NCBI GenBank assembly: GCA_946408125.1
Contig: CAMJQW010000004.1
Location: forward strand, 1 to 64,000
DNA from: an uncultured Fibrobacter sp.
GTDB taxonomy: Bacteria > Fibrobacterota > Fibrobacteria > Fibrobacterales > Fibrobacteraceae
Direction: 5' to 3'
Length of the DNA: 64,000 nucleotides
In this document: positions 27,216 to 36,591 of the stretch, piece by piece
Numbering within the stretch: the stretch's first letter is position 1
How the letters are laid out: every line of letters begins with the position of its first letter
Program-made: the position numbers and the translations under genes
The notes under the pieces: generated by a model
The model's input: only the letters and a program-made list of their open reading frames with translations
What the model was told of the DNA's origin: nothing
Database searches by the model: none

Positions 27216-28559
27216 CTAAAATTTCTGCCGTTTGATGTTGTAGAAATAGATTCCCATGATGACCGAAATCGTGATGACCCAGCTGATGGGGTAGACGACC
27301 ATCAGCGAGGCGAACGACTTGTACCTGGGGAAAACGAAAATCACCCAGAGAATGCGGATGCCGCAGACGCCCGCCATGCAGGTGAGTGCCGGCGGTAGCG
27401 ACTTACCCATTCCGGAAAGTGCGCCCGAAAACACGTCCAAAAAGACGTTGATGGCGAGAAGCCCTACTACCATGTACATGCGGATGGATGCGATTTCGAT
27501 GATTTCGGTATTGGAGGTGAATACGCTCAGCATGGGCCTTGCGAAAATGCAGCAGAGCGCACTCAGCACGATAGTGGTCGAACACCCGAGCAGAAGTGTC
27601 CAGCGAACCGTGCGGCGGCAACGTTCCATGTTCTTTGCGCCGAAGTTTTGCCCCACGAAGGTCACGCAAGCCTGCGAGAATGAACTCAGCCAGTAATACA
27701 CAACAAACTCGTAATTCAGGGCGATGGACGAGGCCGCCACAGTAGCGGAGCCCAGGCTGTTGATGGCCGATTGCAAGCACACGTTGCTGAACGAGAATAC
27801 GACGCCGCGCAGCCCCGTCGGGAGCCCAACGCGCAATATTCGGCTCAAGAAGAAGGGCGTCACGCGCAACTTCCAGAATTCCAGTTTGAAGGGACCCACC
27901 TCGTGCAACAGAATGTAGAACAGGGTAATTCCGCTGATGATGTTGGCGATGACCGTCGCAATCGCAACGCCCGCCACACCCATGCCAAAGCCCGCCACAA
28001 GTATCAAATTCAGCGCCACATTGACGGCGCCCGCCACCATGAGCACGTAAAGCGGCCGCTTTGTATCGCCCTTGCTGCGCAACACTGCGGCGATAAAGTT
28101 GTAGACCATCACGAAGGGCATGCCGGCAAAGTAGATTTGCAGGTAAAGTACCGCCATGTCCAATACGTCAGAAGGCGTCGAAATCAGTTCGAGAATCGGC
28201 CTTGCAAAAAAGATTCCCACGAATGAGAGGAAAATCCCGCTAAAGAACGCCACCATCACCGACGTGTGGACGCTGCGGGTCACGGAGCGGTAGCTGCGCG
28301 CGCCGATGGAATTGGCCACCACCACGTTCGCACCCACGGAAATTCCGACGAACAGGTTGATGAGCATATTGATGACGAACGTATTCGCACCCACGGCCGC
28401 TAGGGCCTTGTCGCCCGCGAACTGCCCCACCACGGCGACGTCTGCCAAGTTGAACATCTGCTGGAAAATGCTGCTCAAGGCAATAGGAATGGCGAACCTC
28501 AGGATTTTTCTCCCGAGGGGCCCGTTCAGCATATCTATGTTCGTCTTTGAAACGCCCAT
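27216..28559 (-). CDS. MATE family efflux transporter
   Basis: NMLNGPLGRKILRFAIPIALSSIFQQMFNLADVAVVGQFAG..., MATE-like throughout. Confidence 0.94.
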   Translation of the reverse strand: MGVSKTNIDMLNGPLGRKILRFAIPIALSSIFQQMFNLADVAVVGQFAGDKALAAVGANTFVINMLINLFVGISVGANVVVANSIGARSYRSVTRSVHTSVMVAFFSGIFLSFVGIFFARPILELISTPSDVLDMAVLYLQIYFAGMPFVMVYNFIAAVLRSKGDTKRPLYVLMVAGAVNVALNLILVAGFGMGVAGVAIATVIANIISGITLFYILLHEVGPFKLEFWKLRVTPFFLSRILRVGLPTGLRGVVFSFSNVCLQSAINSLGSATVAASSIALNYEFVVYYWLSSFSQACVTFVGQNFGAKNMERCRRTVRWTLLLGCSTTIVLSALCCIFARPMLSVFTSNTEIIEIASIRMYMVVGLLAINVFLDVFSGALSGMGKSLPPALTCMAGVCGIRILWVIFVFPRYKSFASLMVVYPISWVITISVIMGIYFYNIKRQKF

Positions 28560-28662
28560 GTATTACCTTGAAAACGGGCGTAAATTTAGTTTTTAAATTT
28601 TGGAAACAAGAAAGGATTATATTGGCAAACAAGTAAAAAAAAGATATATTTCAAAAAAGCCT

Positions 28663-29490
28663 ATGAACATCCACAAATTCTTGAACAAAATCATCCTTAT
28701 ATCTGCAGCGCTCTTCTGGGCGGGGTGTTCCGGCGATTCCGCCACAAAAGCCTCCAGTGACAACGAAGAAGCGACCGCAGGCTCCGACACCTCAACGGCA
28801 GACTCCGGAAACTCAACCGTCGGGGACAAATCTAGCAGTTCGACCATTATTGAATCGTCCAGCAGTAATTCAGGGAAAAAAAATGATTGCAAGCCGATTG
28901 ATTACGAATGGCCGATAGACTACCGGGATGAAACCTATAAAGGGGATCCGAAGGAACCCGCCGAAAATTCTGCCGATAAGCGTGCACAAACCGATATCCG
29001 CGACTCTGTCTTGCAGCAAATTTTTCACGAGGATTATGTTTACGATATCGACCAATACCCAGATACGACAACTTTCTGTCTTTTTAAAATGGCAGACACG
29101 CTGGAACAACGTATCGCACCCCTATACGGAGCGTTTCCTGCTGACGAGGTTATAACAAAGACCGTCTATTGCCCCGACGGAACAACGCATTTCACGGAAG
29201 AATACCTAAGCTACGAAGAAGATCTCAAGGCTCACAAAGATGAAGTCAAGGCCTACGAGGAACAGAAAGCAGCCTATCAGGAAGCATACGACAAGCATTT
29301 TGAAGAATACTACAACAAGAGAGCCGCTGAACTCAAGGCCCTATTGGATTCTTGCGTCAATCATCCGGACGATTTCAAGCCCGCCGACAACGATGAGGGA
29401 GAAAGATATTGTAATTCCCTAGATTTGTTCGAGCATGATTGCAGTTGGCACCCGGAAGAAGACAGCGGCAGTTCCAAGGAAGAAAAATAG
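28663..29490 (+). CDS. hypothetical lipoprotein with Ser/Thr-rich linker
   Basis: MNIHKFLNKIILISAALFWAGCSGDS lipobox; SSSSTIIESSSSNS. Confidence 0.8.
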   Translation: MNIHKFLNKIILISAALFWAGCSGDSATKASSDNEEATAGSDTSTADSGNSTVGDKSSSSTIIESSSSNSGKKNDCKPIDYEWPIDYRDETYKGDPKEPAENSADKRAQTDIRDSVLQQIFHEDYVYDIDQYPDTTTFCLFKMADTLEQRIAPLYGAFPADEVITKTVYCPDGTTHFTEEYLSYEEDLKAHKDEVKAYEEQKAAYQEAYDKHFEEYYNKRAAELKALLDSCVNHPDDFKPADNDEGERYCNSLDLFEHDCSWHPEEDSGSSKEEK

Positions 29491-29510
29491 TGGCGGAGAC
29501 TTCCCGATGC

Positions 29511-29768
29511 TCAAACGCTGGAAGTAGCGTTTTTCCCGAGTACGGCGCGGGCTAGCTGGTCGGCGCACGATGTCGGCTTCCCGTTGCATGTATTGCCTAG
29601 GAGCTTGGCCGCGATATCTTCGGCGCTCATGCCTTCGCAAAGTTTGGCAATCGCTTTCAGGTTTCCGTTGCATCCGCCCGTAAAGCGGATGTTTCTGATT
29701 TTGTCTCCGTCGCGCGTGAACTGAATTGTCGTCGCGCAAACGCCTTTGGTCTTGAAAGTCTCTTCCAT
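29511..29768 (-). CDS. TSCPD-domain protein (TIGR03905-like)
   Basis: GGCNGNLKAIAKLCEGMSAEDIAAKLLGNTCNGKPTSCADQLARAV. Confidence 0.85.
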   Translation of the reverse strand: MEETFKTKGVCATTIQFTRDGDKIRNIRFTGGCNGNLKAIAKLCEGMSAEDIAAKLLGNTCNGKPTSCADQLARAVLGKNATSSV

Positions 29769-29820
29769 ATGTGCCTCGGGGTTGAATGCCTAGTTTAAAT
29801 ATAGATTCTAATACTGGCCT

Positions 29821-29831
29821 GGGGGGGGGGG
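29821..29831. repeat. poly-G homopolymer tract (11 G)
   Basis: Direct reading: ggcct-GGGGGGGGGGG-agtgc, in a divergent intergenic region. Confidence 0.9.
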
Positions 29832-29859
29832 AGTGCTAGAATAAAAATGCGGAAAGGAC

Positions 29860-29889
29860 TTGACAAATTTTTAAAATAGTGTACATTTG
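29860..29889 (+). promoter_or_regulatory. promoter TTGACA-N16-TACATTTG
   Basis: Same architecture and spacing as the rpsT promoter. Confidence 0.55.
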
Positions 29890-29925
29890 AACACATGATT
29901 CAAGGAGTAACTAAAAGGAGAAATT

Positions 29926-30513
29926 ATGGAAATGAAATTTTGTCAGAGCTGCGGAATGCCGCTTACTCCAGAAATCCTCGGCACCAACGCCGACGGCAGC
30001 AAGAACGAAGAATACTGCATCTACTGCTATAAAGACGGTGCCTTCACCGGCGACTTCAACATGGAACAGATGGTGGAATTCTGTTCGCAGTTCGTCGATG
30101 AATTCAACAAGAATACGGGCAAGAGCCTTACCCGCGAAGAGTACAAGGTAGAACTGCGCAAGTATTTCCCGACGCTCAAGCGCTGGCGCCTCCCCGCGGA
30201 CCAATTGCCCCATGCCACTTCGCCCATGAAGCAGAAGTTCATTGAAGAAGTCAACACGCTGGGCATCAAGGACATGCCGAAAATCGACAACCTCTTCGTG
30301 CTGCAGGGGTCGTTCATCAATCAGGAATACAAGATCAACGGTAACAGCATCAAGCTCTTGGACGATAATGCAAGCTACTGGGGCAATCAGGTCGAAAAGC
30401 AGGGCGCCGAAGGCCGCTGCTTTGGAATCGCCTGCGACGAACGCTACATTCTCGTGAGCGAATACGGCAAGAACGGCGCGGACGCTGAAATCGTCGTGCT
30501 GAAGCGGCGATAA
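29926..30513 (+). CDS. zinc-ribbon protein with uncharacterised C-terminal domain
   Basis: KFCQSCGMPLTPEILGTNADGSKNEEYCIYCYKDG zinc ribbon. Confidence 0.8.
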   Translation: MEMKFCQSCGMPLTPEILGTNADGSKNEEYCIYCYKDGAFTGDFNMEQMVEFCSQFVDEFNKNTGKSLTREEYKVELRKYFPTLKRWRLPADQLPHATSPMKQKFIEEVNTLGIKDMPKIDNLFVLQGSFINQEYKINGNSIKLLDDNASYWGNQVEKQGAEGRCFGIACDERYILVSEYGKNGADAEIVVLKRR

Positions 30514-30564
30514 ATCGGAGAACATTTCTATATTGCACATCCGTATATCGTATAGGAGCGCTTG

Positions 30565-33006
30565 ATGGCGAATGTTGTGGATGGTGCAGTCCTTGACCGC
30601 GAGTTGAACCCGGAGCAGGCTGCCGCGGCAAAGAAGATTGATGGACCGATGCTGATCTTGGCGGGTGCGGGTTCGGGAAAGACCCGTGCCATCACGTACA
30701 AGATCGCCCACCTGATTTCGTACCACAACGTGGAGGCGAACAGGGTCCTTGCCGTGACGTTCACCAACAAGGCCGCCCGCGAGATGAAGGAGAGAATCCA
30801 GAAGTTGCTGGGCTGCTACGTGCCGTTCAACTGGATGGGAACTTTCCATTCCGTATGCCTCAAACTCCTCAAGCTCTGCCTGGGCAGGGATGCCGCCGTG
30901 AAGGCGATGGGCTCGCAGTGGTACGATTCGAATTTTTCCATATACGACGATGACGACCAGAAGAGGGTCCTCAAGGAAATCTTGAAGGAAGATCTGGGCG
31001 ACAGCTACGATGTGGCCGAGGTGAAGAAGGTGCATGGCGCCATTTCGCGTTACAAGAATACGGTGCTCTACGAGTACGGCACGCCCAGGCTGCAGACTCC
31101 CGAAATAGCTCTCCAGCGTGCGGAATTCGCCGACGAGGAAAAGCGCGCCCGCTATTACGCCGAATACCAGAAGCGCCTCAAGGAATCCAATGCGATGGAT
31201 TTCGACGACCTGCTGTTCAATACGGTATTGCTGCTGCAGAATGCCCCCGAGCTGGTAAAACAGCTCAAGAACCAGTTCCAGTTCGTGGTGGTGGACGAGT
31301 ATCAGGACACGAACGACGTGCAGTACGAACTGCTGAAGTTGCTGATAAACGAAGACAAGAACGTGACGGTGGTGGGTGATGACGACCAGAGTATTTACGG
31401 CTGGCGCGGTGCGAACATCCGCATCATCCGCAACTTCCACCGCGATTTTGCCCCGGTGACCATCGTAAAGCTCGAACGCAATTACCGCTCCACGAGCAAT
31501 ATCGTGAAGGGCGCGGGTTCCGTGATTGCCCACAACATCCGCCCGGCCGAGATGGAAAAGAAAGTATTCTCGAAGGAAGAGGCCGGTGACCCGATTCGCG
31601 TGCGCCACATGATGGACGACCGCAGCGAGGCACAGCAGATTGCAGAGACCATTCTCAAGGCGGGTTCGGATTTTTATTCCAAGACGGCGATTTTCTACCG
31701 CACCAACGCGCAGTCCCGCGTGATTGAAAAAGCTTTGAACGACAGCCGTATCCCGTCCGTCATTTTCGGGGGCACGCGCTTCTGGGACCGCAAGGAAATC
31801 AAGGATATCCTTTCGTACTTGCGCTTGCTCGCCAACGAGAAAGACGACGCGGCGCACCTGCGCGTCATCAACACGCCGCCGCGCTCCATCGGGAAGACGA
31901 GCGTGGAGACTGTGCTGAGCCGCGTGCGTAACGGCGACGGCAATTTCTGGCAGATGCTTGTGGCCGAAGCGAACGGCACGGGCCGCGCCGCCCCGAAGCT
32001 CAAGGGCTTTACGGACCTAATTCAGGGCTGGAAGGATTTGCTGGCAGCGGGGGAGACTCCGCTCCCGATTCTGGCCGAACGTATTATCGCCGATACGGGT
32101 TACAAGGACTTCTTGCGCAAGGACGACGAACTTACTGCCGACGAGCGCATCGCGAACATCGACGAAATGGTGAACGCCATCCGCGAATTCGACGAAGAAC
32201 ATCCGGGCGCGAACCTCGACGACTTCCTCCAGGACATCTCGCTGTTGACCGACGGCGACAAGAAGGTGGACACCTCCAAGGGCGTGGTGACGCTCATGAC
32301 TATCCACATGGCGAAGGGCCTGGAATTCAATACGGTCCATATCGCCGGCTGCGACGAGGAAATCTTCCCGCTGGTGCGCGGTTCCGCCTTTATGTCGGGC
32401 AAGGAAGCGAACGAGCAGATGGAAGAGGAACGTCGCCTGTTCTATGTGGGCTGCACCCGCGCCGAGAAGAAACTTTATCTGTACCATGCGGAACGTCGCT
32501 TTTTCCAGGGGACTATCCGTCCGTTCGCGCCGTCGCGGTTCCTCAAGGAACTGGACCCGTCCGTGGTGGAATTTACGCCGTGCATCGATTTTGGCGGCGG
32601 CGCTCCGGGCCAGATTCGCTATAATTCGGCTCCTGTGGGCATGTTCCGCAAGCCGTCTTCGTTCGGCTCCTCCGGCTATGGGCGCTCCTCCGGCGGCTTC
32701 AACCGCCCGGCATCCGTGCCCGCGTCCATCCGCAAGAACGACCAGCGCATCGTCTACCGCAATCCTATCAAGGTCTCGCCCCCGGTGAAACCTGCCGCCC
32801 CGAGCGGCCCGCGTATCGTGTACGACGAGTACAGCGAGAATCCTTTCCATCCGGGAGCGCGCGTACGCCACACCAAGTACGGGTTGGGGACCATCGTCAA
32901 GTGCTACGGTACCGGCGATAACGCGCGCGTGGACGTGCGGTTCAATGGCGACAACACCATAAGGACGATTATCCTCAAGTACGCCGCCCTGCAGATTGTT
33001 GGATAA
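30565..33006 (+). CDS. pcrA: UvrD/PcrA-family ATP-dependent DNA helicase
   Basis: GAGSGKTRAITYKIAHLI, VVVDEYQDTNDVQYELL, GDDDQSIYGWRGA, LMTIHMAKGLEF, RRLFYVGCTRA. Confidence 0.95.
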   Translation: MANVVDGAVLDRELNPEQAAAAKKIDGPMLILAGAGSGKTRAITYKIAHLISYHNVEANRVLAVTFTNKAAREMKERIQKLLGCYVPFNWMGTFHSVCLKLLKLCLGRDAAVKAMGSQWYDSNFSIYDDDDQKRVLKEILKEDLGDSYDVAEVKKVHGAISRYKNTVLYEYGTPRLQTPEIALQRAEFADEEKRARYYAEYQKRLKESNAMDFDDLLFNTVLLLQNAPELVKQLKNQFQFVVVDEYQDTNDVQYELLKLLINEDKNVTVVGDDDQSIYGWRGANIRIIRNFHRDFAPVTIVKLERNYRSTSNIVKGAGSVIAHNIRPAEMEKKVFSKEEAGDPIRVRHMMDDRSEAQQIAETILKAGSDFYSKTAIFYRTNAQSRVIEKALNDSRIPSVIFGGTRFWDRKEIKDILSYLRLLANEKDDAAHLRVINTPPRSIGKTSVETVLSRVRNGDGNFWQMLVAEANGTGRAAPKLKGFTDLIQGWKDLLAAGETPLPILAERIIADTGYKDFLRKDDELTADERIANIDEMVNAIREFDEEHPGANLDDFLQDISLLTDGDKKVDTSKGVVTLMTIHMAKGLEFNTVHIAGCDEEIFPLVRGSAFMSGKEANEQMEEERRLFYVGCTRAEKKLYLYHAERRFFQGTIRPFAPSRFLKELDPSVVEFTPCIDFGGGAPGQIRYNSAPVGMFRKPSSFGSSGYGRSSGGFNRPASVPASIRKNDQRIVYRNPIKVSPPVKPAAPSGPRIVYDEYSENPFHPGARVRHTKYGLGTIVKCYGTGDNARVDVRFNGDNTIRTIILKYAALQIVG

Positions 33007-33041
33007 TTTGCTATCTTGTTCTTGTAACTAACGAGGTTTTT

Positions 33042-33329
33042 ATGCTCGAACGTGAAGATGTTTTGAAACTGGCCAAGCTTTCGAGGCTCGAGGTCGCCGA
33101 GGGCGATATCGATTCCGTGAAGGGTCACCTGGACAAGATGCTCGACCACATGGAAGCCCTCAAGGCGCTCGACCTGTCCAACGTCGAACCGATGACCGCC
33201 GTGGAAAACGGCGCCACCATCCTCCGCGAAGACGTGCCCGTGCAGGGATTCTCCCTGGACCAGGCTTTCGCGAACGCCCCGGCGGTCGAGAACGACCATT
33301 TTGCCATCCCGAAGGTGATCGGCGGCTAG
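33042..33329 (+). CDS. gatC: Asp-tRNA(Asn)/Glu-tRNA(Gln) amidotransferase subunit C
   Basis: VLKLAKLSRLEVAEGDIDSVKGHLDKMLDHMEALKALDLSNVEPM. Confidence 0.9.
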   Translation: MLEREDVLKLAKLSRLEVAEGDIDSVKGHLDKMLDHMEALKALDLSNVEPMTAVENGATILREDVPVQGFSLDQAFANAPAVENDHFAIPKVIGG

Positions 33330-33362
33330 CGCCTCCGTCCACATTCGCGCTTATTAGATTTT

Positions 33363-34076
33363 ATGACTGCGGTTCACTGCATCGTCCCTGCGCGTATGGG
33401 GTCTTCCCGGTTTCCCGGGAAGCCCCTTTTTAAGCTATGCGGCAAGGAGATGATTGTCCGTACGCTTGAACGGGCGCGCCTCGCCGAGTGCTTCGACCGC
33501 ATCGTGTGCGCGACCGACAGCGAAGAGATTGCTGCGGTCGTCACGAAGGCGGGCTTCGAGGCCGCCATGACAGGCGCTGCGGCGACAGGCTCCGACCGTG
33601 TGTCGGAGGCGGCTCGCGCCCTCGGCCTGGACCTCGTGGTGAACCTGCAGGGCGACGAGCCGCTGGCGGAGCCCTCCGTGCTCCGCTCTGTCGCCTGCGA
33701 GCTTGCCGCTCATCCGGATTCCTGGGTGACGGTCGCCTGCCCGCTTAACCCGGCGGAGGCGATGCTCAAGACTGTCGTGAAGGTCAAGGTCCAGGATGGC
33801 CTTGCCGTAGACTTTACCCGCGAGGTTCCCCCGGAGGAGGCCCCGCGCTGGTTCCAGCATCAAGGGATTTACGCTTATTCCAGGCGCTCCCGCGATGAAT
33901 TCTCCTCCTTGCCGCAGTCCCCCGTGGAACTGGAACGCTCCCTCGAGCAGATGCGCATCCTGGGCCTACGCTCGATACGCATCGTGGAGAGCCCATTTCC
34001 GAGCATCTCTGTGGACGTGCCTTCCGACGCGAAAGCGGTGGAGGCCTTGATACATGAACGTGAGCTAGAAGGATAA
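33363..34076 (+). CDS. kdsB: 3-deoxy-manno-octulosonate cytidylyltransferase
   Basis: CIVPARMGSSRFPGKPL, CATDSEEI, LVVNLQGDEPL. Confidence 0.95.
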   Translation: MTAVHCIVPARMGSSRFPGKPLFKLCGKEMIVRTLERARLAECFDRIVCATDSEEIAAVVTKAGFEAAMTGAAATGSDRVSEAARALGLDLVVNLQGDEPLAEPSVLRSVACELAAHPDSWVTVACPLNPAEAMLKTVVKVKVQDGLAVDFTREVPPEEAPRWFQHQGIYAYSRRSRDEFSSLPQSPVELERSLEQMRILGLRSIRIVESPFPSISVDVPSDAKAVEALIHERELEG

Positions 34077-34153
34077 TTCCATGAGTTATCAAAACGCAAG
34101 GCTTGCTTCCTGTATATATCCGGTACATGCTTCCTTGAAGAAGGCGGTGCCGG

Positions 34154-34627
34154 ATGAATTCTGCTGAGAAGAAAGTCGTCTATATGGCGGTCGCCTTCCT
34201 CGTGGTGGGCGTCGTCGTGAGGTTCCTCCCGTGGGGAGTGCCATCCATCGAACAGCTGGTCGATTTGCCCGCGCAGGAGCCCGCCGTCTCCGAGTCGCGA
34301 GCCTCCCTCCCGGATGTCCGGGAAACCGCTCTTACAGAGGAAATTACAGACAAAGTAATTTCTGAGGAGGACGGAGGTGCCGCCCCCGCGAAGCGGCGCA
34401 AAAAAGCTCGTAAAAAGCCCAAAATTGTCAGATTGCCTATCGGCATAAACAAGGCCGGGCTGGACGAGCTTTGCGCCCTCAAGGGGGTCGGCCCGAAGCT
34501 TGCGGAGCGGATAATTGCCTATCGCGAGCAAAAAGGGCCGTTTTTGACCCCCTCGGACCTGGAAAAAGTGCCCGGAATAGGCAAGAAAAAGCTGGAGGGT
34601 ATACTCCAGGGCATAATTTTTGATTAG
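34154..34627 (+). CDS. comEA: ComEA-like helix-hairpin-helix protein with N-terminal TM
   Basis: INKAGLDELCALKGVGPKLAERIIAYREQKGPFLTPSDLEKVPGIGKKKLEGI. Confidence 0.82.
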   Translation: MNSAEKKVVYMAVAFLVVGVVVRFLPWGVPSIEQLVDLPAQEPAVSESRASLPDVRETALTEEITDKVISEEDGGAAPAKRRKKARKKPKIVRLPIGINKAGLDELCALKGVGPKLAERIIAYREQKGPFLTPSDLEKVPGIGKKKLEGILQGIIFD

Positions 34628-34663
34628 TTTTAGGGGGTACAACTTTCATAAGTCGTTGAGTAT

Positions 34664-35578
34664 ATGAGTGATACGAAGATTTACATGGGTATTGAGGTAG
34701 GTGACGCCTCCCTGAAAGTGGCCCTCCTGGACTCCGCTGAAAGGCGTGTTCTGAAGACGGCCGTCCTCGAAACGGAGACGAGCCCCATCGATGACATCTA
34801 CACGTTCGAAACGGTCCTCCAGACGTGGATGGAATCGGCCGCGATCGAGAACGTGGAGGCCATTTCGGTCGCCATCCCGGCATTCCGCTCCATTATCAGG
34901 CAGGTTTACGTGCCCGCCGAAGCCGCGACGCACCTGGACGACTACCTCCAGTGGTACCTCGGTCTTATCACCAACGCTGAGAAGGGCGCCTATATCGTGG
35001 ACTACAAGGTCCTGAGTGGTTCCGCCTCCCTCGGTCTCACCGTACTTCTTATCGCGGTCCGGCGCCAGTGGGTGGATGCCCTGCGCAAGGGATTCCGCTC
35101 CAAGGCGCTCGCTCCCAAGGCTATGGAAGTGGACGTGCTTTCGCTTTTGAACCTGATGGACGTCGCCGAGGGCATCAAGGACCTCCAGTGCGTCATCAAG
35201 GCTGACTACATGGGCGTGACGATGATGTGGCTTTCGAAGGACAACCTGCAGGGACTGCGTTGCGTGTCGACGCTCCCGCTCGTGAACAAGTCCCGCGAGG
35301 AAGCTTACGCGATTCTCGCAAGCGAGGTCTTGCAGCAGATCAACTTGGCGAAGCAGGAAAATGCGGCGCTCGATATCCGCCAGATCAACATCTGCGGCGA
35401 GCTCGCCCAGGACCCGCTGTTCGTCGAGGATCTTCGCCGCAGCTGCCCGGACTACCAGCTTTCCCTGATGGATTCCTTCTCGAACCTGAGGCTCCCGGTG
35501 GATGAACAGGATTCTGCCGCGGTGCTCTGCTGTGCGGGTGCCATCGGTACTGCCCTGAACGTGATGGAGGGTGTATGA
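34664..35578 (+). CDS. pilM: PilM-like actin-fold pilus assembly protein
   Basis: Actin-like N-terminus (YMGIEVGDASLKVALL) and immediate overlap with a PilN-like gene. Confidence 0.65.
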   Translation: MSDTKIYMGIEVGDASLKVALLDSAERRVLKTAVLETETSPIDDIYTFETVLQTWMESAAIENVEAISVAIPAFRSIIRQVYVPAEAATHLDDYLQWYLGLITNAEKGAYIVDYKVLSGSASLGLTVLLIAVRRQWVDALRKGFRSKALAPKAMEVDVLSLLNLMDVAEGIKDLQCVIKADYMGVTMMWLSKDNLQGLRCVSTLPLVNKSREEAYAILASEVLQQINLAKQENAALDIRQINICGELAQDPLFVEDLRRSCPDYQLSLMDSFSNLRLPVDEQDSAAVLCCAGAIGTALNVMEGV

Positions 35579-36588
35579 TTCGTTTGAACTTGATCGATGC
35601 CGCGGAACGCGAGTCGCTGATTAGCAACGTGAACCCGGTTCACGTGACCGACGTTTCCTCGCAGGTGAAGTCCTCCAAGAAGAGGGCCCTGACGGTATTC
35701 CTTACGATCCTTTTCGTGTTCGTTGCGTTCAGCTGCTTCCTCAGCGTGGCTGGCGTTCCGAAGCCGTTGCAGGGCGCACTCCCGAGCCAGTATCTCGATT
35801 TGATCGGTGCCGAGGACCCGAGCCGTTCTGCCCTGACCTTGAGTTCCGGTCAGACGACTACCGCCGGTGGTTCGCTCGAGGCGCAGGTCGCCGAGGCGAA
35901 CGAGGCCATCAAGCGTCGTGACGCGTTGACTGTCAATCAGGTCGTGGGCGAGATCAACCCGACGGTGCTGTTCAACAACAAGCGCACGGACTTCGTGCAG
36001 TTCCTGCCGATGGAAAGGATCTCGTTCGAACGCGCCGCTGTCGCGCAGTTCTTCACGTTCCTCAATACGGCCGCTCCGGACGATGTCGGATTCTCCGACT
36101 GCGTGTTCCAGACCCCGAACTTCTACTACCTGCGCGGTGTGGCGGCCAAGCCCACTTCGCAGCGCAGCTTCCTCGAGAGGGTGAAGTCCTTGAGCTCCGA
36201 GTTCAAGACGCCGCCCATTCCCGAAAACGCTCCGGCGACGGACATCACCGCGTTCGGCAAGTTCAACGTGACGAACGTCAACATGAACGCCGTTACGAGG
36301 TTCGTGCCCGCGGCTGACCAGGCCGAAGAAATCAAGTCGCTCAAGGCGCTTGCCGGTACGCACAAAGTAACGTTGAACGGATTCGACAAGCCGACCGTCG
36401 AGGATTTCGGCGTCTACAAGCGCTTCGCCTACCAGGTGTCCACTTCCTGCGATTATCCTGAACTGCAGCAGTTCTTCGCGGCCCTCTCCGAATCTCCGAT
36501 CCGTGCCGCCGTGCAGAAGGTCGAGCTCAAGTTCGCGAAGAGGAACATGCAGGTGGCGATGCGCATCGAGATGTTCGTTTCTCCGTAA
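35575..36588 (+). CDS. PilN/PilO-like pilus assembly protein, possible fusion
   Basis: MIRLNLID N-terminus typical of PilN, one TM helix, long periplasmic region. Confidence 0.6.
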   Translation: MIRLNLIDAAERESLISNVNPVHVTDVSSQVKSSKKRALTVFLTILFVFVAFSCFLSVAGVPKPLQGALPSQYLDLIGAEDPSRSALTLSSGQTTTAGGSLEAQVAEANEAIKRRDALTVNQVVGEINPTVLFNNKRTDFVQFLPMERISFERAAVAQFFTFLNTAAPDDVGFSDCVFQTPNFYYLRGVAAKPTSQRSFLERVKSLSSEFKTPPIPENAPATDITAFGKFNVTNVNMNAVTRFVPAADQAEEIKSLKALAGTHKVTLNGFDKPTVEDFGVYKRFAYQVSTSCDYPELQQFFAALSESPIRAAVQKVELKFAKRNMQVAMRIEMFVSP

Positions 36589-36591
36589 CGT

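Noticed and set aside
29911-31857. 648-aa minus-strand ORF opposite the zinc-ribbon and pcrA genes
   Set aside because: Spans two real genes on the opposite strand; composition typical of antisense of high-GC3 genes.
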